A stretch of 11,082 bases of DNA from Thermodesulfobacteriota bacterium. Its GTDB lineage: Bacteria; Desulfobacterota; BSN033; UBA1163. Shown here one piece after another: positions 1 to 6,820 of this stretch; position 1 is the stretch's first letter, and the number at the start of each line of letters is the position of its first letter. Both the position numbers and the translations under genes were made by a program. Below the pieces are notes generated by a model. The model worked only from the letters and a program-made list of their open reading frames with translations. It had not been told where the DNA came from and searched no databases. The stretch covers positions 1-11,082 of the forward strand of contig JASEIE010000107.1 of NCBI GenBank assembly GCA_030024065.1, written 5' to 3'.

Positions 1-313
1 GTCCCTGCTCAAGGAGAAATTTATAGCGCTTATTTGTCTCTTCGGCTGTAGCGAATCCGGCGTACTGCCGCATGGTCCATAACCGACCTCGATACATGGT
101 GGGCTGGACACCACGGGTAAAAGGATGTTCTCCAGGGAAACTGAGATCACCACAATAATCTATATCTTCCGTGTCCAAAGGAGTATAAAGGCGTTTCATC
201 TCTATAAGGGAGGTGGTTTTAAAAGAGGGTTGTCGTTCTGGCGCCTTTGAGATGACTTTCTGAAGCGTTGTCTTCTCCCAGCGTTCCAATTCTTCTCGAA
301 TTTTTTTAGTCAT
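1..313 (-). CDS. B12-dependent acyl-CoA mutase large subunit, N-terminal part (cut by window edge)
   Basis: Only the first 104 codons are in the window; the gene runs off the left edge. The visible protein has the N-terminal substrate-binding barrel signature of the methylmalonyl-CoA mutase family ([19 protein letters not shown], then [10 protein letters not shown]) and closely matches the start of the mutase at 8651-10324. The start is an ATG at 313 with a GAGGTGA ribosome site five bases upstream. Tyr84 lies at the position of Tyr89 of Propionibacterium shermanii methylmalonyl-CoA mutase, so on this residue it looks like a true methylmalonyl-CoA mutase. The second diagnostic residue (Arg207) lies outside the window. 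It follows the carboxyltransferase gene by 131 nt holding a REPIN-like element. Together those two genes would convert propionyl-CoA to succinyl-CoA or the reverse. The family is sure; substrate preference is inferred. Confidence 0.9.
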   Translation of the reverse strand, partial: MTKKIREELERWEKTTLQKVISKAPERQPSFKTTSLIEMKRLYTPLDTEDIDYCGDLSFPGEHPFTRGVQPTMYRGRLWTMRQYAGFATAEETNKRYKFLLEQG

Positions 314-333
314 TGATCACCTCATGGAACATG

Positions 334-440
334 GAAAAAGGGGACAGGCTACTTTTTTTAAAATCTTATTCTAAACTTAAAAATTGTATTGATTACAAAG
401 AATCTGCTTTTCGCTAAAAAAGTAGCCTGTCCCCTTTTTC
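334..440. repeat. REPIN-like inverted pair of 25-bp repeats
   Basis: Positions 334-358 and 416-440 are perfect inverted copies of a 25-bp sequence with core GGGGACAGGCTAC flanked by A and T runs. They are separated by a 57-nt AT-rich spacer. The layout, two short inverted copies around a short spacer, between genes, matches REPINs mobilised by RAYT (IS200/Y1-type) transposases. I recall similar GGGACAGGCTAC-type repeats in environmental genomes, but no transposase is in this window. It sits between the carboxyltransferase stop (445) and the downstream mutase start (313), so it would be transcribed and could fold into a long hairpin. Confidence 0.75.
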
Positions 441-444
441 TTTT

Positions 445-2019
445 TTACAGGGGTATGTTTCCGTGTTTTCGCCATGGATTGGTATCGACTTTGGTCTTCA
501 AGATATCGAGGGCCTGGATGATTTTGGGACGGGTTTCCTCAGGTTCAATGATCTCATCGACATACCCTAATTCCGCTGCCTTATAAGGGCTGGCAAATTT
601 CTCCTGGTATTCGGTGACCAGATGGTGGCGCGTCTCCTTGGGATCTTCCGCCTCTTTGATTTCGTTTCGGAAGATGATATTTACTGCACCATCTGCCCCC
701 ATGACCGCAATTTCAGCTGTGGGATAACAGTAGTTGATATCCCCCCGAATATGTTTGCTCGACATCACATCGTAGGCTCCTCCATAACCCTTGCGGGTAA
801 TGATCGTAATCTTTGGAACAGTCGCTTCACAAAATGCGTAGAGGAGTTTAGATCCGTGTCGGATGATTCCTCTCTCCTCCATATCGATTCCAGGAAGAAA
901 ACCCGGGACATCAACAAAGGTGATAATAGGAATATTGAAACAGTCACAAAATCGAACAAAACGACCCGCCTTCACTGAAGAATCTGGATCAAGGGATCCT
1001 GCCAGCCAATTTGGCTGATTGGCGACTATCCCTACAGGCATCCCATTGTAACGAGCAAAACCGACGATGATGTTTTTGGCCCAATCTTTCTGCACTTCGA
1101 GGAAATAACCATTATCCACAGTTGGTAAAATCACTTTTTTCATGTCGTAGGCCTTTTTGGAATCTTCGGGTACTGCCGTCTTTAACGATTCATCCATTCG
1201 ATTAGGATCATCGGTACATTCAATCATGGGTGGCTTCTCACGATTATTCTGCGGGAAAAATCGGAGTAACTCTTTGATGAGGCGAATCGTATCCTCATCG
1301 TTCTCTCCTGCAAAATGGGCCACGCCACTCTTTTCCATGTGGACCTTTGCCCCACCTAAAAGCTCGGAAGTGATGGGTTTTCCATCAGGTGTTTCCGTCT
1401 TGCCCAGGGCTGCCCTGATGACATCGGGTCCGGTGATATGCAAGTAGCTGGTCTTTTTTGTCATTAAAATGAAATCGGTCATGGCAGGGGAATAAACCGC
1501 TCCACCGGCACAGGGACCCATGATGGCTGAGATCTGAGGGACCACACCGGAGGCCATAACATTTCTTAAAAAGATGTAGGCATAGCCTGCCAAACTCTCA
1601 ACGCCCTCTTGAATTCTTGCCCCTCCGGAATCGTTAAGGCCGATCACCGGTGCTCCTGTTCTCATTGCGAGGTCCATTACTTTACAGATCTTTTCTGCAA
1701 AAGCCATCCCCAAAGCTCCGCCAAATACTGTGAAATCCTGGGAGAAGACATATGCCAGACGGCCTTCGACCTTTCCATAGCCCGTCACCACACCATCCCC
1801 AAAAAACTTTTTCTTCTCCATTCCGAAATCAGTGCAACGATGAGTGACAAAGCGGTCCAGCTCAACAAATGTTCCGGAATCAAAGAGAAGATCAATTCTT
1901 TCACGAGCGGTCAGTTTTCCATCTTTATGTTGTTTGTCGATTCTTTCTTGGCCACCCCCCAGTAAGGCTTCCGCCCTCCTCTTCTCCAGTTCCTTCCGTA
2001 TGGCATCGATCGATCTCAT
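445..2019 (-). CDS. mmdA: Acyl-CoA carboxyltransferase (propionyl-CoA carboxylase beta / methylmalonyl-CoA decarboxylase alpha type)
   Basis: This is the 524-residue carboxyltransferase subunit of a biotin-dependent acyl-CoA carboxylase or decarboxylase, of usual family length. It moves CO2 between carboxybiotin and an acyl-CoA, normally propionyl-CoA/methylmalonyl-CoA. Two crotonase-fold halves are seen. The N half has SGGARIQEG (about 131-139) and [16 protein letters not shown] (about 168-183); the C half has DVPGFLPG (370-377) and [14 protein letters not shown] (410-423). Asp417 matches the Asp linked to propionyl-CoA preference in Streptomyces PccB. The C-terminal RKHGNIPL ending is typical of MmdA/PccB proteins. 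The ATG at 2019 has a GGGGGAG ribosome site. No biotin carboxylase, biotin carrier or membrane decarboxylase subunit is in the window, so the direction (carboxylation, or sodium-pumping decarboxylation) cannot be settled. It lies between meaB and the second mutase, as expected for a methylmalonyl-CoA module. Confidence 0.93.
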   Translation of the reverse strand: MRSIDAIRKELEKRRAEALLGGGQERIDKQHKDGKLTARERIDLLFDSGTFVELDRFVTHRCTDFGMEKKKFFGDGVVTGYGKVEGRLAYVFSQDFTVFGGALGMAFAEKICKVMDLAMRTGAPVIGLNDSGGARIQEGVESLAGYAYIFLRNVMASGVVPQISAIMGPCAGGAVYSPAMTDFILMTKKTSYLHITGPDVIRAALGKTETPDGKPITSELLGGAKVHMEKSGVAHFAGENDEDTIRLIKELLRFFPQNNREKPPMIECTDDPNRMDESLKTAVPEDSKKAYDMKKVILPTVDNGYFLEVQKDWAKNIIVGFARYNGMPVGIVANQPNWLAGSLDPDSSVKAGRFVRFCDCFNIPIITFVDVPGFLPGIDMEERGIIRHGSKLLYAFCEATVPKITIITRKGYGGAYDVMSSKHIRGDINYCYPTAEIAVMGADGAVNIIFRNEIKEAEDPKETRHHLVTEYQEKFASPYKAAELGYVDEIIEPEETRPKIIQALDILKTKVDTNPWRKHGNIPL

Positions 2020-2135
2020 GGATAGACTCCCCCTTCTTATTAAGGCTCAGTGCAAATTTCAAAATTAGCATTGCAAAATTTTCAATATATTCATTTCTTT
2101 TTATTGCTAATTTTTCATTTTTCAATTTGCAATTT
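2020..2135. repeat. AT-rich spacer with inverted AATTAGCA repeats
   Basis: This spacer separates the meaB stop from the carboxyltransferase start. It is built from degenerate words such as TTGCAAATT, TTTCAAT and AATTAGCA. The segments 2061-2070 (AAAATTAGCA) and 2105-2114 (TGCTAATTTT) are a perfect 10-bp inverted repeat. The 13-mer ATTGCTAATTTTT at 2103-2115 recurs at 10406-10418. No terminator or clear promoter was recognised. Confidence 0.6.
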
Positions 2136-3086
2136 TCAATGATCCTTGAGTTCTTCCGCCATGATTCTTTCCGCCAGGGAATAGGGATCGGTTCGGCGTT
2201 TCGTCAGATCATCGAGGATGCTTTCCCATTCTCCGTCTTTCTCAATCTTTTGGATAAAATGGGCCATGACCTCTGTTTCAAGGACTTCCAGGAATGTTGC
2301 TTTTGTCCTTTCTCTCCACTTCTTTTCAAAAGTCTGACTCTGTTCCAGTCCCTGTTTATGGCGGTAAATGCCATAGACTAATTCGAAAATCCCTTTTCCT
2401 AAAATGGCCTCTGTCTTGAAGATTAAAGGTTCCCAGCCGTCCTCTCTCTTTCGACCCATCTCGAGAACCATCCGGAGATCCCGTTCCACCTTCTCCGCCC
2501 CCTCCCGTTCGCACTTATTGACGACAAAGATGTCGCCGATCTCAATGATTCCTGCTTTGATGGCCTGGATGTCATCCCCCATTCCTGGGACGAGGACGAC
2601 AATGGAGGTGTGGGCTGTGTTGACAATTTCCACCTCATCCTGGCCGACGCCGACCGTCTCGACCAGGATGATCTCCTTTCCCATGGCATCCATCACATTG
2701 ACAATATCCTGAGTGGAGCGGGAGAGTCCCCCCAGACATCCTCGTGTTGCAAGGGAGCGGATAAAGACACCTTCGTCCGTGGCATGGCGCTGCATCCGGA
2801 TGCGGTCGCCTAAGATCGCCCCTCCGGTGAAGGGGCTGGTGGGATCAACCGCAACAATTCCGACGCTCTTTCCTTCTTTACGGAAGATATCCACCATCTT
2901 ATCGACGATAGTGGACTTGCCTGAACCCGGAGGACCTGTGATCCCGATGATGTAAGCTTTTCCTGTTTGAGGATAGAGTTCCTTTAGAGCATCCATTGCC
3001 GCAGGGATCCGGTCATCAATATCCCTCATCAGCCTGGAAGCCGCCCGAATATCCCCCTCCAAAATTCGCTTGGCCAAACACATCAT
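2136..3086 (-). CDS. meaB: Methylmalonyl-CoA mutase-associated GTPase MeaB (ArgK family)
   Basis: This G3E-type P-loop GTPase chaperones B12-dependent acyl-CoA mutases: it gates adenosylcobalamin loading and protects or reactivates the enzyme. With the ATG at 3086 the protein has 316 residues, normal for the family. Walker A is GPPGSGKST (51-59), followed by DPTSPFTGGAILGDRIRM (81-98), the TRGCLGGLS segment (114-122) and ETVGVGQDE (143-151). The base-recognition motif reads NKCE (190-193) instead of the usual NKxD, a conservative but notable change. A TTG at 3101 would add five residues. I chose the ATG because MMCLAKRILEGD resembles usual MeaB starts, though no strong ribosome site precedes either candidate. 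It lies between the acyl-CoA dehydrogenase and the carboxyltransferase, and two mutase genes occur in the same cluster. Confidence 0.93.
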   Translation of the reverse strand: MMCLAKRILEGDIRAASRLMRDIDDRIPAAMDALKELYPQTGKAYIIGITGPPGSGKSTIVDKMVDIFRKEGKSVGIVAVDPTSPFTGGAILGDRIRMQRHATDEGVFIRSLATRGCLGGLSRSTQDIVNVMDAMGKEIILVETVGVGQDEVEIVNTAHTSIVVLVPGMGDDIQAIKAGIIEIGDIFVVNKCEREGAEKVERDLRMVLEMGRKREDGWEPLIFKTEAILGKGIFELVYGIYRHKQGLEQSQTFEKKWRERTKATFLEVLETEVMAHFIQKIEKDGEWESILDDLTKRRTDPYSLAERIMAEELKDH

Positions 3087-3196
3087 TTTACAAAATACCA
3101 AAATTGGATTGAACAGACAATAGACAAGTTAAGAATTTAGAATAAAGAATGATGAATTAATGGTCGTTGACAATTCTTAACTCTCGACTCTTATTT
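3087..3196. repeat. Spacer with 10-bp inverted repeat
   Basis: This spacer lies between the acyl-CoA dehydrogenase stop and meaB. Positions 3128-3137 (GTTAAGAATT) and 3172-3181 (AATTCTTAAC) are perfect inverted copies. Between them lie degenerate copies of the same AAGAATTTAG / AAAGAATGATGAATTAA words. The RNA could snap back on itself. There is no U-tract to make it a typical terminator. Confidence 0.55.
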
Positions 3197-4366
3197 TTAT
3201 AGGGCTCTTCCAGGGACGCCGATGTGCCTGGAGATGACGATGCGTTGGACCTCTGAGGTTCCTTCTCCGATGTCGAGGAGTTTCTGATTCCGGTAATGGC
3301 GCTCCACCGCATATTCCTTCATCAAACCATATCCGCCATGAAGTTGAACGGCCTGGTTGGCTACCCGGTGATACATCTCGGAACAGAACAATTTTGCCAT
3401 AGCCGATTCCTTTGAGAAGGATCGGTGTTGTTCACACAACCAGCAGGCTTTATAAAGGAGGAGTCTTGCCAGTTCAATCTCGGTGGCCATATCTGCCAAT
3501 TTAAAGGCATTGACCTGGAAGGAACCGATCGGTCGTCCGAATTGCTCCCGCTCATTAGCATATTTGAGCGCCAGTTCAAAGGCTCCCTGAGCGCCTCCGA
3601 GACCCATAGCGGCAATGCTGAGCCTTCCCCCATCCAGCGTAGCAAGCATCTGATGAAACCCATCTCCCCGACGGCCGAGAAGGTTCTCCCTTGGAACTTT
3701 ACAGTCCGTGAAATAAAGTTCCCCTGTATTGGAGGCCCTCCATACCATCTTCCCATGCATGGTCTTAGTGGTGAAACCCGGCGTTCCATTCGGAACGAGA
3801 ATACAGGAGATCTCATTCTTCCCGTCATTCCGTTTTCCAGTAACGGCCTGGACCACGCACACTTTGCTGATATCTGTCGCAGAATTGGTGATGAAGATTT
3901 TTGATCCATTGATCACCCAATGGTCTCCTTCCAGAACTGCGTTCGTTTTAGAAGCTCCAGCATCCGAACCAGCGTTCGGTTCGGTTAAACCAAAGGAGGA
4001 AAGGACTTTTCCTGAACAGAGATCAGGAAGCCATTTTTGCTTCTGTTCCTCATTGCCATAGTAATAGATGGGTGAGATCCCCAGGGAGTTTCCCGCGGCA
4101 AGAGTAGCAGCCTGAGATCCGTCAATTCTTGCAATCTCTTCTACGGAAATAATGTAAGAGACATAACCGACATTGCTCCCACCGTATTCTTCCGGGACGA
4201 AGGGACCGAACAGTCCCAATTCGCCCATTCGTTTTGTCAGCGTGTAGGAAAATTCTTCTTTATCGTCCAACTCCTGGGCAACCCGGGCGATCTCCTTCTC
4301 CGCAAAGTTTCGAACCATCTTGCGGAGCATCTGCTGTTCTTCGTTCAAGTCAAAATCGAGGGGCAT
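3197..4366 (-). CDS. Acyl-CoA dehydrogenase (FAD-dependent, short/branched-chain type)
   Basis: This is a 389-residue acyl-CoA dehydrogenase of usual length that should introduce an alpha,beta double bond into an acyl-CoA and pass electrons to ETF. Both family signatures are clear: GLTEPNAGSDAGA (126-138), and the C-terminal block from QLHGGYGLMKEY (341-352) to IGEGTSEVQR (366-375). Glu368 is at the catalytic-base position used by short- and medium-chain enzymes. The alternative Glu of isovaleryl-CoA dehydrogenase is absent, since that region reads LDGGRLSIA. In place of the common KMGIRAS segment it has KMVWRAS (206-212), a bulky change whose effect I cannot tell. The ATG at 4366 has a GGAGGAA ribosome site. 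The substrate is not readable from sequence; context suggests a branched acyl-CoA. No ETF genes are in the window. Confidence 0.93.
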   Translation of the reverse strand: MPLDFDLNEEQQMLRKMVRNFAEKEIARVAQELDDKEEFSYTLTKRMGELGLFGPFVPEEYGGSNVGYVSYIISVEEIARIDGSQAATLAAGNSLGISPIYYYGNEEQKQKWLPDLCSGKVLSSFGLTEPNAGSDAGASKTNAVLEGDHWVINGSKIFITNSATDISKVCVVQAVTGKRNDGKNEISCILVPNGTPGFTTKTMHGKMVWRASNTGELYFTDCKVPRENLLGRRGDGFHQMLATLDGGRLSIAAMGLGGAQGAFELALKYANEREQFGRPIGSFQVNAFKLADMATEIELARLLLYKACWLCEQHRSFSKESAMAKLFCSEMYHRVANQAVQLHGGYGLMKEYAVERHYRNQKLLDIGEGTSEVQRIVISRHIGVPGRAL

Positions 4367-4396
4367 AGGTTTCCTCCGGAAACAGTTTTGAGTTCG

Positions 4397-4457
4397 CCTG
4401 CCTGCCGCAGGCAGGGAGTTCAGCCTGCCTGCGCCAAAGCGGCTTCGCGCAGGCAGG
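4397..4457. repeat. Two adjacent GC-rich hairpins
   Basis: The first palindrome is 4397-4415: 9-bp arms CCTGCCTGC and GCAGGCAGG around one base. The second is 4424-4457: 11-bp arms CCTGCCTGCGC and GCGCAGGCAGG, with an inner AAGC/GCTT stem in the loop. Both share the CCTGCCTGC arm. The GC content contrasts sharply with the flanks. This looks like a dispersed palindromic repeat. It is transcribed between the downstream DUF35 gene and the acyl-CoA dehydrogenase. Confidence 0.7.
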
Positions 4458-4510
4458 AGTTCGGAGTATTTTTTTACGACTCCGAACCCCGGACTACATT
4501 ACTCCGAACT
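4458..4510. repeat. 11-bp inverted repeat AGTTCGGAGTA/TACTCCGAACT
   Basis: Positions 4458-4468 and 4500-4510 are perfect inverted copies. A third partial copy (ACTCCGAAC) lies at 4479-4487 and can pair with the first arm as an alternative. It directly adjoins the GC-rich hairpins and fills the rest of the spacer between the DUF35 gene and the acyl-CoA dehydrogenase. Confidence 0.6.
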
Positions 4511-4518
4511 ATTTCTCT

Positions 4519-4995
4519 TTATTTGATGGGTTTAAAAAACTTGATGTCCAGAATGCTTCCTTCACGGTCTTTTTTGGCTTTGAAGACAGCCTCAACCGGC
4601 ATTCCGATATAAACCTTTTTAAAGTTGACTTCCCCTAACCAGTGGACCAGACCTCCATCCGTTTTGTCAATCCGAATGACGGCAACTATGGATGGTTCTT
4701 CTTTTCTCACCCCATCAAAGGTTTCGTAACATTGGGTGAAGGTGTGGACCGTTCCTTTTGTTCCTACATCGATGTAGCGGTCTTCCAGTCTTGCAAAGCA
4801 TTTCTCGCAGTAGGTCCGGGGAGGGACATAGGTGATATTGCAGACATCACATTTTGCGCCAAAAATCTTTCCGTTTATGATTTCACGTAAGAACTTTTCT
4901 CCAGCCCTTCCCACGGTATAGATGTAACTCATTGGAATCTGGCCTTCCCAGTAACCAATGTCTGTTGTCTTCTGAAATCGTTCGATCAATGCCAT
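4519..4995 (-). CDS. DUF35 zinc-ribbon/OB-fold acyl-CoA-binding protein (copy 1)
   Basis: This 158-residue protein belongs to the DUF35 family: an N-terminal helical region, a rubredoxin-like zinc ribbon, then an OB fold. The four zinc ligands are Cys49, Cys52, Cys63 and Cys66 (CX2CX10CX2C). Such proteins partner thiolase-fold enzymes, for example ChsH2 with Ltp2, BbsA with BbsB, and archaeal acetoacetyl-CoA thiolase/HMG-CoA synthase complexes, where they help hold the CoA ester. The ATG at 4995 is chosen because GGAGGTG sits six bases upstream; longer in-frame starts lie in repeat sequence. It shares its ending (GSILDIKFFKPIK) with the neighbouring DUF35 protein (GSITDIKYFKPIK), so the two are tandem paralogues. 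They probably serve the two thiolase-fold proteins encoded just upstream. Confidence 0.88.
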   Translation of the reverse strand: MALIERFQKTTDIGYWEGQIPMSYIYTVGRAGEKFLREIINGKIFGAKCDVCNITYVPPRTYCEKCFARLEDRYIDVGTKGTVHTFTQCYETFDGVRKEEPSIVAVIRIDKTDGGLVHWLGEVNFKKVYIGMPVEAVFKAKKDREGSILDIKFFKPIK

Positions 4996-5102
4996 ATTCT
5001 CACCTCCGTCATTCGAAATTCGCAAAGGGCAAAGCGCAGAGCGCATAGCGTATAATTTAATTTAGGATAAAAACGCTATGCTCTATGCCCTATGCGCCTT
5101 GC
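4996..5102. repeat. AGCGCATAGC-type repeat spacer, copy A
   Basis: This spacer separates the two DUF35 genes. It contains a 31-nt segment (5021-5051) that matches 8071-8101 at 28 of 31 positions by my hand alignment. Its end GCATAGCGT (5043-5051) is inverted as ACGCTATGC at 5073-5081, followed by further degenerate CTATGCCCTATGCGC words. Transcribed RNA could form an imperfect long hairpin. The first DUF35 ribosome site (5001-5007) lies at its edge. Confidence 0.65.
5001..5007 (-). promoter_or_regulatory. Ribosome binding site that fixes the DUF35 copy 1 start
   Basis: The minus strand reads GGAGGTG here, five to six bases before the ATG at 4995. It is the only good ribosome site near the gene and rules out the longer in-frame start at 5046. 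Confidence 0.8.
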
Positions 5103-5633
5103 TTATTTAATGGGTTTGAAGTATTTAATGTCCGTAATCGACCCTGTTCTTTCTTCGGGCGGCTTCCACACCGCCTTCACCTTCATCCCACGGGTGATTT
5201 TCCAGGGGTCAACTTCACCGAGGTGATGGAGAATCCCCATTCCTTTTGAGGCTCCATCGATTTCAATGATGCCCGGAGTAATGGGTCGGACACCTCCCTT
5301 GATATCGAGGGGCAGTGCCTTCCAGTCCACATAACCCACGATCCAGGTATTGACAATGCCTGTATCCTGAACATAGATCCATTCTCCCGTTGGAACCCAG
5401 CAGAGCTCGCAGAACATCCTTGGCGGAAGCATGATACGGTGACATTTATCACACTTCTTCGCAATGATCTTCCCGTTTTTTAGCTCAGCCAGGTATCGAC
5501 CAATGGCAGGACCATTGTCCCAGGCATATTTTAATTTTGGCTCCCATTTCACAGAGAGGACTTTTCCTTCTAATATCTCCTCGGCACTCAGTTTCGTTGC
5601 CGTATTTTCTACCATCTTTTTAGTGATCTCCAT
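5103..5633 (-). CDS. DUF35 zinc-ribbon/OB-fold acyl-CoA-binding protein (copy 2)
   Basis: This second DUF35 protein has 176 residues and a longer N-terminal helical extension than copy 1. The zinc ligands are Cys61, Cys64, Cys75 and Cys78 with the same CX2CX10CX2C spacing and a shared PPR-(TY/MF)-C segment. The OB-fold part runs from about residue 85 to the GSITDIKYFKPIK end. The ATG at 5633 follows AAAGGAGGTGAAG, which occupies the 14-nt gap after the stop of the thiolase-fold gene, so translation of the two is probably coupled. By family precedent it should form a complex with a thiolase-fold partner and contribute to CoA-ester binding. Which of the two thiolase-like proteins it partners cannot be read; adjacency favours the one at 5648-6805. 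Confidence 0.9.
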   Translation of the reverse strand: MEITKKMVENTATKLSAEEILEGKVLSVKWEPKLKYAWDNGPAIGRYLAELKNGKIIAKKCDKCHRIMLPPRMFCELCWVPTGEWIYVQDTGIVNTWIVGYVDWKALPLDIKGGVRPITPGIIEIDGASKGMGILHHLGEVDPWKITRGMKVKAVWKPPEERTGSITDIKYFKPIK

Positions 5634-5647
5634 ATCTTCACCTCCTT

Positions 5648-6805
5648 TTAGCTTCTCAACACAACGACGGTTCCAACCTGCATTAAATCACCCCAGGCAT
5701 TAGCAACTCCACAGATAGGGTTGCCGGGGACCTGTCTTTTTCCGGCTGTTCCTTTGAGTTGCAGGTAGACCTCAATAATCTTCATCAGGCCTGCGGCGGC
5801 AATGGGATTGCCAACACCCAAAAGTCCTCCGGAAGGAGAAGTGGGCAGGTTCCCATCTCTGTTAAAGACTCCATCCACCAGCATCTGGACCGATTTTCCC
5901 CTGGGGGCAAGCATCAATCCTTCGATATGGTGGAGTTCTTTGTAGGTAAAGGGATCATAAGGTTCCGCAATATGAATCTCTTTGGAGGGTTCCTTGATCC
6001 CTGCCATTTTGTATGCCTGACGGGCTGCCACTTCGAGATAGTCCGGGTAGTAAAGGTCCCGTGTACACCAGTAGGCTGTATCCAGTGCCCAACCCACTCC
6101 GTCAATCCAGATTGGTTTTTCAGTCACTCGGCGAGCCACATGTTCAGCCGCTAATACCATGCAAGCGGCACCATCACTCGTCGGACTGATATCGAGTCGA
6201 TTCACCGGCCAGGCCATGATCTCGGAGTTGAGCACATCCTGGACTGTAATTTCAGCGGGTAATTGGGCTGAGGGATGGTCCATTGCATTCTTTTTATTTT
6301 TTACAGCCACTAAGGCGATGTCCTCTTTCTTATAACCATGGGTGGTCATAAAACGATTCATCTCAATGGCAAAGATATAGATGAGGGTGGGGTAGAGGGG
6401 TTGTTCTGTAGTGTGATCGAAGATGGTTAAGAACGCTCCGGCAGGATGTGGATAGGCGGAGGACATTTTTTCCTCAGCCACCACCAGACAGGTGTCGAAC
6501 ATCCCTGAGGCAACATGGAACCAGCCATGGATCGGTGAAAAAACTCCTGTCCCACCACCAACGAAGTGTCGCATATAGGGTTTGCGAAAAGCTCCTGAAC
6601 CATCAGAGAGATACTCTCCCTTCATATGAATCCCATCGAATGCATCGGGTGCTGTCCCGTGGACGACACAATCGATATCAGAAAGTTTCATCCCACAGGA
6701 GTCCAGCGCCATTTTCGTAGCCTCATAAGCCAGCTCCTTGGGCGTCTCCTGAACATTACGATAAAATTTTGTCAAACCTGCTCCAACAATCGCTACTCTT
6801 CTCAT
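5648..6805 (-). CDS. SCP2/thiolase-fold protein lacking canonical catalytic residues (copy 1)
   Basis: This 385-residue protein has the SCP2-thiolase fold: MRRVAIVGAGLTKF at the start, a VVAEEKMS segment, SDGAACMVLA, AEPYDPFTYKEL and SPSGGLLGVGNP near the C-terminus. By my alignment to human SCPx, the nucleophilic Cys is Gly85 (in GGGTG), the HDCF His is Tyr283, the GHP His is Asn333, and the C-terminal Cys motif is replaced (ANAWGDL). A normal thiolase reaction is therefore unlikely. The closest known precedent is Ltp2, a thiolase-fold retro-aldolase that works with a DUF35 partner and has a rebuilt active site. I infer C-C cleavage of a hydroxyacyl-CoA, or a structural subunit role. The start is the ATG at 6805 with AAGGAGGTGA filling the gap after the previous gene; a GTG nine bases upstream overlaps that ribosome site and is rejected. 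Confidence 0.87.
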   Translation of the reverse strand: MRRVAIVGAGLTKFYRNVQETPKELAYEATKMALDSCGMKLSDIDCVVHGTAPDAFDGIHMKGEYLSDGSGAFRKPYMRHFVGGGTGVFSPIHGWFHVASGMFDTCLVVAEEKMSSAYPHPAGAFLTIFDHTTEQPLYPTLIYIFAIEMNRFMTTHGYKKEDIALVAVKNKKNAMDHPSAQLPAEITVQDVLNSEIMAWPVNRLDISPTSDGAACMVLAAEHVARRVTEKPIWIDGVGWALDTAYWCTRDLYYPDYLEVAARQAYKMAGIKEPSKEIHIAEPYDPFTYKELHHIEGLMLAPRGKSVQMLVDGVFNRDGNLPTSPSGGLLGVGNPIAAAGLMKIIEVYLQLKGTAGKRQVPGNPICGVANAWGDLMQVGTVVVLRS

Positions 6806-6810
6806 CCCTG

Positions 6811-6820
6811 TCACCTCCTT
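6811..6820 (-). promoter_or_regulatory. Ribosome binding site between the two thiolase-fold genes
   Basis: The minus strand reads AAGGAGGTGA, which fills most of the 15-nt gap between the stop at 6821 and the ATG at 6805. A nearly perfect match to the 16S anti-SD sequence, it fixes the ATG at 6805 over the GTG at 6814 and suggests translational coupling. Confidence 0.85.

Noticed and set aside
334..440. REPIN-like pair considered as a terminator or CRISPR-like repeat
   Set aside because: There are only two copies, they are inverted, and no spacer series exists. The far side of the hairpin on the minus strand lacks a U-tract.
389..586. Short plus-strand open frame starting in the REPIN-like spacer
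   Set aside because: It runs antisense into the carboxyltransferase C-terminus and has no ribosome site or recognisable motif.
1869..2381. Plus-strand open frame across the meaB/carboxyltransferase spacer
   Set aside because: It overlaps two well-supported minus-strand genes and crosses the AT-rich repeat spacer, giving low-complexity Phe-rich sequence with no family match.
3087..3101. TTG start five codons upstream for meaB
   Set aside because: No ribosome site precedes it, and the ATG at 3086 gives the usual family N-terminus.
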